In this document: in pieces, positions 17,830-26,519 of the stretch
How the letters are laid out: every line of letters starts with the position of its first letter
Numbering within the stretch: the stretch's first letter is position 1
Origin: an uncultured Oleispira sp.
Lineage (GTDB): Bacteria; Pseudomonadota; Gammaproteobacteria; Pseudomonadales; Oceanobacteraceae
Direction: 5' to 3'
NCBI GenBank assembly: GCA_913061415.1
Contig: CAJXUD010000007.1
Coordinates: 1-64,000 of the forward strand
DNA length: 64,000 bases
Program-made: the position numbers and the translations under genes
Notes under the pieces: model-generated
The model's database searches: none
Told to the model about the DNA's origin: nothing
Seen by the model: only the letters and a program-made list of their open reading frames with translations

Positions 17830-18969
17830 ATGTCTACAAGTAATACAAACAAAAAAGTTGCACTGATCACCGGTGTAACAGGCCAGGATGGTTCTTATTT
17901 AGCAGAGCTTTTATTAGAAAAAGGCTATGAAGTACATGGTATTAAACGCCGTGCATCATCGTTAAATACCCAGCGTGTAGATCATATTTACCAAGACATG
18001 CATGAAGAGAATGTTAATTTCTTCTTACATTATGGTGATTTGTCAGATTCTTCTAACCTGATCCGTATTATTAAAGACGTTCAGCCAGATGAAGTGTACA
18101 ACTTAGGTGCGCAGTCGCATGTAGCGGTTTCTTTTGAAGCACCTGAATATACGGCTGATGTTGATGCATTGGGTACATTGCGTATTCTTGAAGCGATTCG
18201 TTTCTTGGGCTTAGAAAAGAAAACGCGTTTTTATCAAGCGTCTACTTCTGAGTTGTATGGCGAAGTACAAGAGATTCCTCAGAAAGAAACAACGCCTTTT
18301 CACCCGCGTTCTCCTTATGCTGTCGCTAAAATGTATGCGTATTGGATTGCGGTTAACTACCGTGAATCTTATGGTATTTATGCTTGTAACGGTATTTTGT
18401 TTAACCATGAATCCCCACGCCGTGGTGAAACGTTTGTTACGCGTAAAATTACGCGTGCATTGGCGAATATTTCTCAAGGTTTAGAGTCTTGTTTGTTCTT
18501 GGGTAATATGGATGCACTTCGTGATTGGGGTCATGCAAAAGACTACGTTCGCATGCAGTGGATGATGCTTCAGCAAGATAAGCCTGAAGATTTTGTTATT
18601 GCTACGGGTAAGCAAATCTCTGTGCGTCAGTTTGTAGAGCTTTCAGCTAAAGAGCTGGGTATTACTTTACGCTTTGAAGGTGAAGGCATAGAAGAAAAAG
18701 GCTATGTGGACAGTATTGTGGGTGATAACTGCCCAGGTCTTAAGAAAGGCGACTTGATTGTTCAGGTTGATCCTAAGTATTTCCGCCCTGCGGAAGTAGA
18801 GACGCTATTGGGTGATCCTACTAAGGCTAAAGAAAAGCTTGGCTGGGTTCCTGAAATTACGGTTGAAGAAATGTGTGCTGAGATGGTACAGAATGATTTG
18901 GCTAAAGCTAAGCAGCACGCTTTATTGAAGGCTAATGGCTTTGATGTAAGTGTTGCTTTGGAAGGCTAA
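17830..18969 (+). CDS. gmd: GDP-mannose 4,6-dehydratase
   Basis: The 379-residue short-chain dehydrogenase has the NADP-binding [10 protein letters not shown] at 14-23, RR at 40-41, the catalytic Thr139 and Glu141 (STSELYG) and the Tyr163-x3-Lys167 pair. The spacing from Thr to Tyr is the same 24 residues as in E. coli Gmd. It converts GDP-mannose to GDP-4-keto-6-deoxymannose, the first step to GDP-L-fucose. AAGGGA precedes the ATG. It leads the sugar-nucleotide part of the operon, where the base composition becomes less AT-rich than in the glycosyltransferase part. Confidence 0.98.
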   Translation: MSTSNTNKKVALITGVTGQDGSYLAELLLEKGYEVHGIKRRASSLNTQRVDHIYQDMHEENVNFFLHYGDLSDSSNLIRIIKDVQPDEVYNLGAQSHVAVSFEAPEYTADVDALGTLRILEAIRFLGLEKKTRFYQASTSELYGEVQEIPQKETTPFHPRSPYAVAKMYAYWIAVNYRESYGIYACNGILFNHESPRRGETFVTRKITRALANISQGLESCLFLGNMDALRDWGHAKDYVRMQWMMLQQDKPEDFVIATGKQISVRQFVELSAKELGITLRFEGEGIEEKGYVDSIVGDNCPGLKKGDLIVQVDPKYFRPAEVETLLGDPTKAKEKLGWVPEITVEEMCAEMVQNDLAKAKQHALLKANGFDVSVALEG

Positions 18970-18974
18970 TCCAC

Positions 18975-19946
18975 ATGAAGAAGATTTTTATAGCTGGCCA
19001 TAAAGGTATGGTTGGTTCTGCTATTGTTCGTCAGCTTGAGCAGCAGATTAAAGAGGGTGCTGAGTTAGAGCTTGTTGTTCGTGATCGTACGCAGCTTAAC
19101 TTATTGAGCCAGTCTGATGTTCAGCAGTTTTTTGCTAATGAAGGCATTGATGCTGTTTATTTAGCGGCTGCTAAAGTGGGCGGCATTATTGCCAATAATA
19201 CTTACCCTGCCGATTTCATTTATGAAAATCTTATGATTCAGTGCAATATCATTCATTCTGCTCATTTGGCGAATGTTAACGATTTATTGTTCTTGGGGTC
19301 TTCTTGTATTTATCCTAAGTTGGCTGAGCAGCCAATGTCTGAGAGTTCGCTATTAACGGGCACTTTAGAGCCGACTAACGAGCCTTATGCGGTTGCTAAG
19401 ATTGCGGGCATTAAGCTTTGTGAATCTTATAATCGTCAGTATGGCCGTAATTATCGCAGCGTTATGCCAACTAACTTGTATGGCGAGAATGATAATTTTC
19501 ACCCTGAAAACTCTCATGTTATTCCTGCGTTAATGCGTCGTTTTCATGAAGCTAAGCTAAACAGCACTCCAGAAGTTGTTGTTTGGGGTTCTGGTAAGCC
19601 AATGCGTGAGTTTTTGCACGTTGATGATATGGCCGCTGCTAGTATTTTTGTTATGAATGCGTCTAAAGAAGTCTATGAAAGCTGTACTGAAGTAATGCTA
19701 TCTCACATAAATGTGGGTACAGGTGTTGATTGTACGATTGCTGAATTGGCTTTAACCATGGCTGATGTTGTTGGCTACCAAGGTGAAGTTGGTTTTGATG
19801 CTGACAAGCCAGATGGTGCACCGCGCAAATTGATGAATGTTGACACACTGAAAGCATTAGGTTGGGAATATTCAATTGAGCTTAAAGATGGTTTGGCTTC
19901 GACGTATGATTGGTTCTTGGCGAATCAAGAGTCTTTTCGTGGGTAG
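18975..19946 (+). CDS. fcl: GDP-L-fucose synthase
   Basis: The 323-residue epimerase/reductase has the GHKGMVGS nucleotide motif at 8-15, the LGSSCIYP segment with Ser109/Ser110, and the catalytic Tyr138-x3-Lys142 (PYAVAK). It epimerises and reduces GDP-4-keto-6-deoxymannose to GDP-L-fucose. It begins 5 bp after gmd and ends 3 bp before the Nudix gene, so the three form a tight unit. Length equals the usual family length. Confidence 0.97.
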   Translation: MKKIFIAGHKGMVGSAIVRQLEQQIKEGAELELVVRDRTQLNLLSQSDVQQFFANEGIDAVYLAAAKVGGIIANNTYPADFIYENLMIQCNIIHSAHLANVNDLLFLGSSCIYPKLAEQPMSESSLLTGTLEPTNEPYAVAKIAGIKLCESYNRQYGRNYRSVMPTNLYGENDNFHPENSHVIPALMRRFHEAKLNSTPEVVVWGSGKPMREFLHVDDMAAASIFVMNASKEVYESCTEVMLSHINVGTGVDCTIAELALTMADVVGYQGEVGFDADKPDGAPRKLMNVDTLKALGWEYSIELKDGLASTYDWFLANQESFRG

Positions 19947-19949
19947 GTC

Positions 19950-20429
19950 ATGTTAGATCGCGATACTTTTAAAACGATTGTTGATAAAACACCTTTAATC
20001 TCGATTGATTTAGTTGTTCGTAATTCAGCGGGTGAGGTTTTACTTGGGCAGCGCTTAAATAAGCCTGCGCAGGGTTTTTGGTTTGTACCTGGCGGGCGCA
20101 TTTTAAAAGATGAGTCTATTGCCAATGCTTTTAAGCGTCTGACGTTGAATGAGTTAGGTATTACCATTGATATTAAAGATGCTCGGTACTTAGGGTTGTA
20201 CGAGCACTTTTACCCAGACAGTATCTTTTCTGCTGACGCTACTCTGACTTCTGTTAGTACGCATTATGTAGTGAATGCTTTTGAAATTATCTTGCCAGAA
20301 TCTAATGTTGAATTGCCAAAAGAACAGCATGGTGAGTACCGTTGGTTTAGCGAAGACGAACTATTAGCTTCTGATAAGGTGCATGATCACAGTAAGTGGT
20401 ATTTTGATAAGACCAAGGGTTTTATCTAG
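19950..20429 (+). CDS. gmm: GDP-mannose mannosyl hydrolase (Nudix)
   Basis: This 159-residue Nudix protein carries the modified box [23 protein letters not shown], the variant that lacks one catalytic Glu and is characteristic of GDP-mannose hydrolases (Gmm/NudD/WcaH). [34 protein letters not shown] precedes it, matching the family. It hydrolyses GDP-mannose or GDP-glucose and may regulate precursor flow. It is tightly linked to fcl, as in colanic acid operons. Confidence 0.95.
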   Translation: MLDRDTFKTIVDKTPLISIDLVVRNSAGEVLLGQRLNKPAQGFWFVPGGRILKDESIANAFKRLTLNELGITIDIKDARYLGLYEHFYPDSIFSADATLTSVSTHYVVNAFEIILPESNVELPKEQHGEYRWFSEDELLASDKVHDHSKWYFDKTKGFI

Positions 20430-20479
20430 TTTTATTTTTATTTACACATATTGTCAGTACAAATTTTATAGGGAATGTA

Positions 20480-21646
20480 ATGAATATCACTATCGCAGGC
20501 ACAGGCTACGTCGGTCTTTCAAATGCCATGCTACTGGCACAGCATAATAAAGTAGTCGCTCTTGATGTTATCGCTGATAAAGTCGAAATGCTTAATAACC
20601 GCATTTCGCCGATTGCGGATACCGAGATTGAGGCTTTTTTAAAGCGTGACGATCTTGATTTTACGGCGACTCTGGATAAAGAATTGGCTTATAAAGATGC
20701 CGATTATGTCGTTATTGCAACACCTACCGATTACGATTCTGAAAATAACTACTTTAATACCTCTACGGTTGAAGCGGTTATTAAAGATGTTATGGCGCTT
20801 AACCCTTCTGCAGTGATGGTGATTAAGTCTACTGTGCCTGTTGGTTTTACTAAGCGTATCGCCGAAGAGTTCGGTTGCGATAATATTTTCTTCTCGCCGG
20901 AGTTTTTGCGTGAAGGTAAGGCACTTTATGACAACTTGTATCCTTCTCGTATTATCGTAGGTGAGAAGTCGGAACGGGCTGAACGTTTTTCTGGCTTATT
21001 GGCGCAAGGGGCTATTAAAGAAGATATCGATATTTTGCATATTGATTCTACCGAGGCCGAAGCGGTTAAGTTATTTTCTAATACGTATCTAGCCATGCGC
21101 GTTGCGTATTTTAATGAACTTGATAGTTATGCTGAGGTTCATGGACTTGATAGTCGTCAGGTTATTGAAGGTGTCGGCTTAGATCCTCGTATTGGTAATC
21201 ATTATAATAATCCTTCTTTTGGTTATGGCGGTTATTGCTTGCCTAAAGATACCAAGCAGTTATTGGCTAACTTCCAAGATGTGCCTAATAACATGGTGCG
21301 TGCGATTGTTGATGCGAATACGACTCGTAAAGACTTTGTTGCGGTGTCTATTTTAAAGCGCAATCCTAAGGTCGTTGGGATTTATCGTTTGGTGATGAAA
21401 ACTGGGTCGGATAACTTTAGGGCTTCTGCTATTCAGGGCATTATGAAGCGCATTAAGGCTAAGGGCGTAGAGGTTGTTATTTATGAACCTACGATGGAAG
21501 AGGATTCATTTTTTAATTCTCGCGTCGTGCGTGACTTGGAAGAGTTTAAGGCTCTGTCGGATGTGGTGATTGCTAATCGCCGATCTGATGAGCTGAGTGA
21601 CGTGGCCGATAAGGTTTATACTCGTGATTTGTTTGGCAGCGACTAA
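20480..21646 (+). CDS. ugd: UDP-glucose 6-dehydrogenase
   Basis: The 388-residue protein has the GTGYVGL NAD motif at residues 7-13, [12 protein letters not shown] and [10 protein letters not shown] in the central region, [23 protein letters not shown], and the catalytic Cys253 in [14 protein letters not shown]. It oxidises UDP-glucose to UDP-glucuronate. The length matches E. coli Ugd. GGGAATG provides a ribosome site just before the ATG. It is the last gene of the plus-strand operon before the accessory block. Confidence 0.97.
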   Translation: MNITIAGTGYVGLSNAMLLAQHNKVVALDVIADKVEMLNNRISPIADTEIEAFLKRDDLDFTATLDKELAYKDADYVVIATPTDYDSENNYFNTSTVEAVIKDVMALNPSAVMVIKSTVPVGFTKRIAEEFGCDNIFFSPEFLREGKALYDNLYPSRIIVGEKSERAERFSGLLAQGAIKEDIDILHIDSTEAEAVKLFSNTYLAMRVAYFNELDSYAEVHGLDSRQVIEGVGLDPRIGNHYNNPSFGYGGYCLPKDTKQLLANFQDVPNNMVRAIVDANTTRKDFVAVSILKRNPKVVGIYRLVMKTGSDNFRASAIQGIMKRIKAKGVEVVIYEPTMEEDSFFNSRVVRDLEEFKALSDVVIANRRSDELSDVADKVYTRDLFGSD

Positions 21647-21672
21647 CGTCGCAAGACTAAGGCTTAAGAAAT

Positions 21673-21712
21673 TCACCACGAAGCGCACGGAGGCGCTTCG
21701 CTTCACGGAGGA
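21673..21712 (+). repeat. CACGGAGG-type intergenic repeat, copy 1
   Basis: TTCACCACGAAGCGCACGG continues into AGGCGCTTCGC and TTCACGGAGG. It contains a perfect 7-bp inverted repeat GAAGCGC (21680-21686) / GCGCTTC (21693-21699). It lies between ugd and a convergent lipoprotein gene. A closely similar sequence in reverse orientation lies at 31512-31547. Confidence 0.7.
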
Positions 21713-21726
21713 AGTATTTAAAGAGT

Positions 21727-22314
21727 CTATTTTATATTTGCTTCGTCTAATACGCTTCGTATTAGGTTTTGTTCTGCTCTGTGTTTCCAGTCTCCGTTGT
21801 TTGTATTTTCTAGGTCTGAATAAAGTAAAGAAAACCAAGATTGGTTTGATGAGATTCTGACTGTTTTTGTTACGTGAATGTCGTTCTTAGGGTCTGTGTA
21901 CGTTACGGTGTAGTCGTCGTGGTGGTGCAGTGGTATTAGGCCAAGGGTGATGATGTTGGCAAAGCCTGTTATGCCTTCTAAAAAGCCATTTAGGCTGTCT
22001 TTTTCTATTGTGATGTGTGCGTCGTTTTCATCGTTTGCAGGAACGACTGTTACGCCTCTTTCTTTGAAGTGCTTAATAACCGCATTGATTCTGCCTTTGT
22101 TTGAGCATGTTTCTTTAATGCCGCCAACGACTCGTTGTGAGTAGCAGCTCATGGTTGCATCGATGTGCAGTGGCAGTGTTTTAGGCTCTGCGTGGGCAAC
22201 GCTTTTATGTTGTGGTGTGGGTTCTAGCAGGGATGGATTGGTTATTGAGTAGGTTGTGCAGCCACTTGTGATTGCTAGTAGTAGAAAGGTTGTGGCGGTT
22301 GTGAGTATTTTCAT
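21727..22314 (-). CDS. Hypothetical lipoprotein, 195 residues
   Basis: The N-terminus MKILTTATTFLLLAITSGC is a clear lipoprotein signal with the lipidated Cys at 19. The mature part has two further Cys (SCYSQ, ETCSN) and an acidic segment. A probable hydrophobic turn GFLEGITGFANIITLGLIPLH is followed by HHDDYTVTYTDPKND and a beta-rich end. I do not recognise a family. It is convergent with ugd and separated from it by the CACGGAGG-type repeat. It belongs to the accessory block between ugd and galE. Confidence 0.65.
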   Translation of the reverse strand: MKILTTATTFLLLAITSGCTTYSITNPSLLEPTPQHKSVAHAEPKTLPLHIDATMSCYSQRVVGGIKETCSNKGRINAVIKHFKERGVTVVPANDENDAHITIEKDSLNGFLEGITGFANIITLGLIPLHHHDDYTVTYTDPKNDIHVTKTVRISSNQSWFSLLYSDLENTNNGDWKHRAEQNLIRSVLDEANIK

Positions 22315-22326
22315 GTTGTGGTTCTT

Positions 22327-22356
22327 TGGTTTGTGGGACTGTGGTTTGTGGGTCTG
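22327..22356. repeat. 15-bp tandem repeat upstream of lipoprotein gene
   Basis: Two 15-bp units (22327-22341, 22342-22356) differing at one base lie in the divergent region between the lipoprotein gene ending at 21727 and the one starting at 22420. A third partial copy follows. Confidence 0.8.
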
Positions 22357-22419
22357 TGGTTTAGAAAGTGTCGCATTTTATAGTATTGTGTTGGGTATAA
22401 ATAGGGGCGGGTATTGATT

Positions 22420-23241
22420 ATGAGAGCTATAAAGTTCGTTATTGCTATGCTTGTGCTAGGCGGCACTTTGCCAGGCTGTCAGTTTAATTTAAGCAGTGAC
22501 ATAGTTAATGCTGAGCAATCCATTGTTTCGCTGGGTGTGAATGTAAGCCGTTTAACTGATATTGATGAAATTCCTGTTAATAATATTTCGTATGTTAACA
22601 GGGGGTTGATTGAAGCTGTACCCGTAGAAGGCATTCTAAGAACAATTACTGATCAGCGGTATTATGATTTCTTGAATTTACTTAAGTCTGAGCTTGTAAA
22701 ATATCCCGTTAATATTTTACGCACTGATGTTGATAATATCTTTGTAGCAGGTCAGATTGTATCTGATGAAGATAAGTATACTGCTGGTTTCTATTACCCA
22801 GGAACTCAGAATATTTATCTCTTTCCTCTTGTCTTTGATATGCCAAGTTTCGAGGATGGGACCACTATTCACAGTACGATTCACCACGAAATATCGTCTA
22901 TTTTGTTACGAAAATATCGCTTCGATATGATTGGGTTTATGGCCTATAACGGTTCTAATATTGAATATTGGAATGACGAGGGCTATTTGTTGAAGCATCC
23001 TCCTGCTAGTTATTACGCTTCTGATGCTTTGCTAGCAGAAGGTCTGTTGACTCATTACGCTCAAACCTCTGCTGAGAATGATTACAATGGTTATGTTGAA
23101 GTGACCTTTGCCTACCCTAAGGTAATGTCTCGTTTTTGCTCGTCTTATGAGCGGGTTAAATTTAAATATGAGTTTATTAAGACGTTCTATTTGAATATTT
23201 CTGCTGATTTTCAGCCTGTGTTTGACCGGGTTAGTTGCTGA
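22420..23241 (+). CDS. Lipoprotein with metallopeptidase-like HHE motif
   Basis: A lipoprotein signal (AMLVLGGTLPGC, Cys at about 20) precedes about 250 residues. TIHSTIHHEISSILLRKYRF at about 150-170 resembles the zinc site of bacterial metallopeptidase lipoproteins, but the second His of HExxH is replaced by Ser, so zinc binding must use other residues or be lost. LLAEGLLTHYAQTSAENDYNGYVE, further on, could supply a Glu/Asp ligand. GGGGCGGG precedes the ATG at 22420; an upstream TTG at 22414 is too close to it. Function is inferred only weakly. The gene is a divergent neighbour of the lipoprotein gene at 21727. Confidence 0.6.
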   Translation: MRAIKFVIAMLVLGGTLPGCQFNLSSDIVNAEQSIVSLGVNVSRLTDIDEIPVNNISYVNRGLIEAVPVEGILRTITDQRYYDFLNLLKSELVKYPVNILRTDVDNIFVAGQIVSDEDKYTAGFYYPGTQNIYLFPLVFDMPSFEDGTTIHSTIHHEISSILLRKYRFDMIGFMAYNGSNIEYWNDEGYLLKHPPASYYASDALLAEGLLTHYAQTSAENDYNGYVEVTFAYPKVMSRFCSSYERVKFKYEFIKTFYLNISADFQPVFDRVSC

Positions 23242-23244
23242 TTA

Positions 23245-23282
23245 ATCACGGAGTACGCGGAGGCGCTTTGCTGCACGGAGGG
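23245..23282 (+). repeat. CACGGAGG-type intergenic repeat, copy 2
   Basis: ATCACGGAGTACGCGGAGG continues with CGCTTTGCTGCACGGAGG. It has the same word order as the copy at 21673-21712 with some changes, and lies just after the stop of the metallopeptidase-like lipoprotein gene. Confidence 0.65.
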
Positions 23283-23284
23283 GG

Positions 23285-23308
23285 CTTCCCTCGTTAGCGT
23301 GAGGGAAG
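23285..23308. terminator. Hairpin between convergent genes
   Basis: CTTCCCTC (23285-23292) and GAGGGAAG (23301-23308) form a perfect 8-bp stem around GTTAGCGT. There is no T-run, so it is a weak or Rho-dependent terminator candidate serving the convergent genes ending at 23241 and 23326. Confidence 0.45.
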
Positions 23309-23325
23309 GTAGTGCATATCCTATT

Positions 23326-23658
23326 TTACATGGGATATAAAATACTTAATAAATAGCCTCCGAGTGCTAACAAAAACAGTCCAATTAATGCATTGCTCCA
23401 CAACCTAGTCATGTAGCGCTCTTTTAGGCGTTTCTCTTTAATGATCATAAAAACAATGATAGCCAGCAGTACTAATGTAGATTCGCTTCTGACCAGTAGG
23501 TCGGCAAAAGGTGAGCCCATTAAATTGTCTGATGCTGGGTATATTTCATTGCTTATTGCCTGAAACATTTCTCGATTGGTGACTATGTAGCCAATTACTA
23601 TACAAAACCAAACATTAGCAAATAAGACAACTCGGTTAGTATATTTTAATATTTTCAT
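23326..23658 (-). CDS. Hypothetical membrane protein, 110 residues
   Basis: Three hydrophobic segments at about residues 8-27, 56-75 and 84-105 are separated by short charged loops (KEKRLKERYMTRLW), giving a small inner-membrane protein. Upstream TTG/GTG codons extend the frame, but GGTGAG sits five bases before the ATG at 23658. It is 24 bp after the gene ending at 23683, so the two form a pair. No family is recognised. Confidence 0.55.
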   Translation of the reverse strand: MKILKYTNRVVLFANVWFCIVIGYIVTNREMFQAISNEIYPASDNLMGSPFADLLVRSESTLVLLAIIVFMIIKEKRLKERYMTRLWSNALIGLFLLALGGYLLSILYPM

Positions 23659-23682
23659 AAAACTCACCAAAGTAATAAATAA

Positions 23683-24153
23683 TCAGGCTGCGGTAGCGAT
23701 ATTAAGTAATGATATTTTTCCGCGAACTTTTGTTGAAGCTAATTGCATGGCTTCCATTGGAATATTATATTTATCAAGTATGGTTTTTGAATTTCCTACA
23801 TCATCGAACACTTTGAATCCTATATCTCCATTTGCATGGCCAAATGAAGTTCCTTTGACTTCAATTTCAACTTTACTGCCATTTAAATTTTGTGTGTTTA
23901 GGAGTACTAAGGATTCAGGGTTCATAACTGTTATCCAGCTGGTTTTGGCATGCCCAACAATTATAGATCCTGATCCATCGCCTAGTGAAAGGTGATCTTT
24001 TACACCAAACACTTTGATCGGTGAGTTTTTACTAGCCCTTATTTCTAAATAACAGCCTGTGAATACATTTACACCAAATCCTATTTTAGGGATGGTGACA
24101 CCAATTCCTGATATTGTAATTCTAACTTCCATGAGAATATCCATATTTTGCAT
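23683..24153 (-). CDS. Hypothetical beta-rich protein, 156 residues
   Basis: The protein has no signal peptide or membrane helix. It is rich in beta-strand-forming residues, with the glycine-spaced pattern ITISGIGVTIPKIGFGVNVFTGCYLEIRA near the N-terminus and a helical-looking end (DKYNIPMEAMQLAST). I recognise no domain. The membrane gene ending at 23326 follows at once. Both lie in the accessory block and point away from the DUF222 gene. Its start ATG at 24153 has no strong ribosome site. Confidence 0.5.
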   Translation of the reverse strand: MQNMDILMEVRITISGIGVTIPKIGFGVNVFTGCYLEIRASKNSPIKVFGVKDHLSLGDGSGSIIVGHAKTSWITVMNPESLVLLNTQNLNGSKVEIEVKGTSFGHANGDIGFKVFDDVGNSKTILDKYNIPMEAMQLASTKVRGKISLLNIATAA

Positions 24154-24490
24154 AAGTAAACTTCAACTATATTATTCCATGGTGAGTGTCGCCTAACAAG
24201 TTAAACTGGGTAGTTATATTACCTTTTCTTTACGTAATCACGTCTAACTAATAGTTTTGTATTATAATTATTAAAGGCTCTTAACGCGAACGAGTGAATT
24301 GCCTATAATTCTCTAGGCGCTGCTTGATCAATTATTATTTCTTTTGATATTCCACTGACGACAAGTCATTATTTTTTTATGGGTTTGAGTAGTATTATAG
24401 GGTAGTTAAATATATTGGAAACACCGGGTATTTAATAACTGCTTTCTTGTATAGTTAAAGAATTTTAGTGAGCTAAGTCTATTTAGGTTT
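24154..24490. other. 337-bp AT-rich intergenic region
   Basis: It contains no open frame of note, no RNA gene and no clear hairpin. It should hold the promoter for the minus-strand pair ending at 23326/23683 and the 3' end of the DUF222/HNH gene. I could not identify a promoter with confidence. Confidence 0.5.
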
Positions 24491-26107
24491 TTATCTTGTA
24501 TTAAGTAGGCCATCTATTGTCATGCTCATATCCATTCGTTCGCCTGCCCATTTTGTTACTGCTGTTTTTTCAGTGATCGTTTGATATATCTCTTCTGGTA
24601 TTGCGTCTTTTAATTCGTGTGAGTTGCTGTGGGCGCAGGTGAATTCTGCGGGGTTGGGTGCGATTATGAAGTCGGCTGTGCGGTTGAAGGGTGCGTTGCA
24701 GTATTGTTCTATTTTTGAAAAGCATAGGCGTTGTGCAAAGCGTGTGGGTTTGTCTGTGTCTGAATTTGTTGCTGCGGGTTTGAGTGATAGGTAGAACGAG
24801 CCTTTGTGCAGTTCGCGGTGGTGGTAGCGGCAGAGTGTGACGAGGTTGTCGAGTTTGGTTTCGCCGCCATCGGCCCAGTGTTTTATGTGATGGCCTTCTG
24901 TGTAGCGGGTTTCGCAGCAGCCTGGGAATTGGCAGCCGTTGTCTCTTATGGCTAAGGCGCGTGCCATGGCGGCTGGTATTATGCGTGATTTGCGGCCTAT
25001 GTTGAGTACGTTGCCTGCTTCGTCTTCTTCTACTATGAGTAAGCCTGCATCACAGGCCATGCGGCGTGCTGCGCTGGGGGTGAGCCATTGGCCGTCTAGG
25101 TTGGCGGGGTGTCTGTTTTGGTCGCCTGCTTGTATGTGTAAGATGAGTTGGCAGCGTTCTGAGCTTTTTAGTGCGGTGAGTGTGTTGGTTGATGCGTTTG
25201 TTGGTGTATTTGCTGATGTGTTGTGGACGGTTGCTAGGTAGTGTTCTGATAGGGCGATTAATGCATCGGCTCTGCGTTGTGGAAAGGTGAGTTTTTCTTC
25301 TGTTTTGTTGAGTGAAAACGTTTCCGCGGAAACGTTTTTTGGTTCTGTGTTGTCTTTTTGTTCAGACTGGGCTTCTGCTTGGATTTCTGTTTCGGCCAGT
25401 TTGTCGCCGAGTTCTTTGAGTGTTTTGGCGACTAGGCTGCCTTCTTCTGCTGGTAGTTTTGCGTGGATGATCCACATGCCGTCATTGTCTTGGTAGCATA
25501 TTACGCTGCGGTTTTCTTTTTGTTTGTCTTCTTTTCTAATGTCTTGTTTTGTCGTGTCTTGTTTCAGGTCTTCTGCGTTTAGGGTTTGGTCTACGGTGCG
25601 GTAGGATTTTACCAGTTTTTCCATGTGGTGTGCGGTGCCGTATTCGGCGATGTTGAGTAGGAAGGATTCGTTTTTTGGGGTGGCGATTTTTGTTAGGGCG
25701 CGTACTTTGGAGAAGCTGAGTTCGCCTTTTTGAAAGGCTGTTTTGGTTTTGGGTAGGTTGGTTAGGGCGAGTGCGGTTCTTACTTTTTCTCTTGCGGCGC
25801 CCATGTCGATTCCGCATTTCCAGTTTAGCCAGTGGGCGCAAGATCGTAGGCCGTAGCCTGACCAGGCTTTGCGGCGTTCGAATTCTGCTATGAGTGTTAG
25901 GAAGCGGTAGTTGGCGGCGTTTATTTGTCCGGCTAGGGTGGTGATTTGGTCGGCGAGTTGGTCGTTGCTGCTGGTTTTGTTTGTGGTTTTGTCTGTGGTG
26001 TAGGCGGTGGGTGGCTCGTTAACACTGGCGTTCACGTTAAAGCTGTTTGCAATATGTTGTGCGAACGGGTTGTTGTTTGGGTTTTCTGTGGTGTTTAAAC
26101 GATACAT
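24491..26107 (-). CDS. DUF222 / HNH endonuclease family protein
   Basis: This 538-residue protein has the DUF222 (13E12 repeat) architecture. An N-terminal helical domain runs WSGYGLRSCAHWLNWKCGIDMGAAREKVRTALAL at about 68-101. The C-terminal HNH motif is DNGCQFPGCCETRYTEGHHIKHWADGGETKLDNLVTLCRYHHRELH at about 395-440, with two CxxC-like Cys pairs and the catalytic His. Members are predicted nucleases, often in mobile or accessory DNA; the biological role is unclear. A 24-bp perfect palindrome lies inside the gene (25315-25338). A Thr/Asn-rich repeat (about residues 297-312) suggests a flexible linker. Confidence 0.87.
   Translation of the reverse strand: MYRLNTTENPNNNPFAQHIANSFNVNASVNEPPTAYTTDKTTNKTSSNDQLADQITTLAGQINAANYRFLTLIAEFERRKAWSGYGLRSCAHWLNWKCGIDMGAAREKVRTALALTNLPKTKTAFQKGELSFSKVRALTKIATPKNESFLLNIAEYGTAHHMEKLVKSYRTVDQTLNAEDLKQDTTKQDIRKEDKQKENRSVICYQDNDGMWIIHAKLPAEEGSLVAKTLKELGDKLAETEIQAEAQSEQKDNTEPKNVSAETFSLNKTEEKLTFPQRRADALIALSEHYLATVHNTSANTPTNASTNTLTALKSSERCQLILHIQAGDQNRHPANLDGQWLTPSAARRMACDAGLLIVEEDEAGNVLNIGRKSRIIPAAMARALAIRDNGCQFPGCCETRYTEGHHIKHWADGGETKLDNLVTLCRYHHRELHKGSFYLSLKPAATNSDTDKPTRFAQRLCFSKIEQYCNAPFNRTADFIIAPNPAEFTCAHSNSHELKDAIPEEIYQTITEKTAVTKWAGERMDMSMTIDGLLNTR
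25315..25338. repeat. 24-bp perfect palindrome inside the DUF222/HNH gene
   Basis: A dyad centred between 25326 and 25327 on CCGCGG, with arms AAAACGTTTCCG / CGGAAACGTTTT, is perfect over 12 bp each side. On the plus strand it is followed by further T residues (25335-25340 are all T), which makes it terminator-like against the gene's own direction. It encodes NVSAETFS within the protein. Confidence 0.85.
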
Positions 26108-26265
26108 AAAGCCACCTGTTTTGATTTGTTTTTGCGAACAATCTTGTGCTTGTTTATCTTTCTTTATTTTAACGTATTGTGGTTATTAAGTATTAATTTT
26201 AGGTGGGTTTATTAGATCGTTTGTTGCTTAAAAATATTTTTTAATTTAAAAATGGGAGTTCATGG

Positions 26266-26298
26266 ATGTATGATTTTTTAAAGGGATTTGCTGGATGA
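26266..26298 (+). CDS. Ten-codon leader-like frame (duplicated MBL gene start)
   Basis: ATG at 26266 to TGA at 26298 encodes a ten-residue peptide MYDFLKGFAG. The stop TGA overlaps the ATG of the next small gene (26295). The preceding GGGAG and first codons closely match the ribosome site and first codons of the MBL gene at 26520 (GGAG, CATGG, ATGTA, GAT, TTTT). This may be a leader peptide that couples translation, or the remnant of a duplication or insertion. Whether it is translated is unknown. Confidence 0.35.
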   Translation: MYDFLKGFAG

Positions 26299-26492
26299 AA
26301 GATAAGCTTACTTTGTGTTTTTTGGCGTTTTTTATCGGTTTTTTGTTTATTGTTGGGCTTCCTTTTCTGGATGGTTTATTTGGTCAGGATAAGCGTTTCT
26401 TTTATTTGTTATTATCGAGTGTTGGTTTTATCTGTTCTTTTGTTTGTGTGTATTTGGATTATCGCCACAGCAAGAATTCAGAATATTTTTAA
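26295..26492 (+). CDS. Small membrane protein, 65 residues
   Basis: Two hydrophobic helices at about residues 5-25 and 36-54 with a basic turn (GQDKRFF) and a charged C-terminus (YRHSKNSEYF) indicate a small inner-membrane protein. Its ATG overlaps the TGA of the ten-codon frame at 26266-26298. It ends 27 bp before the MBL gene, so it is probably co-transcribed with it. No family is recognised. Confidence 0.5.
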   Translation: MKDKLTLCFLAFFIGFLFIVGLPFLDGLFGQDKRFFYLLLSSVGFICSFVCVYLDYRHSKNSEYF

Positions 26493-26519
26493 GTTTATTT
26501 TATTGGTTGGAGTGCATGG

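Noticed and set aside
24939-25841. Long open frames on the other strand or frames within the DUF222 gene
   Set aside because: They mirror the coding frame and show no domains or start signals.
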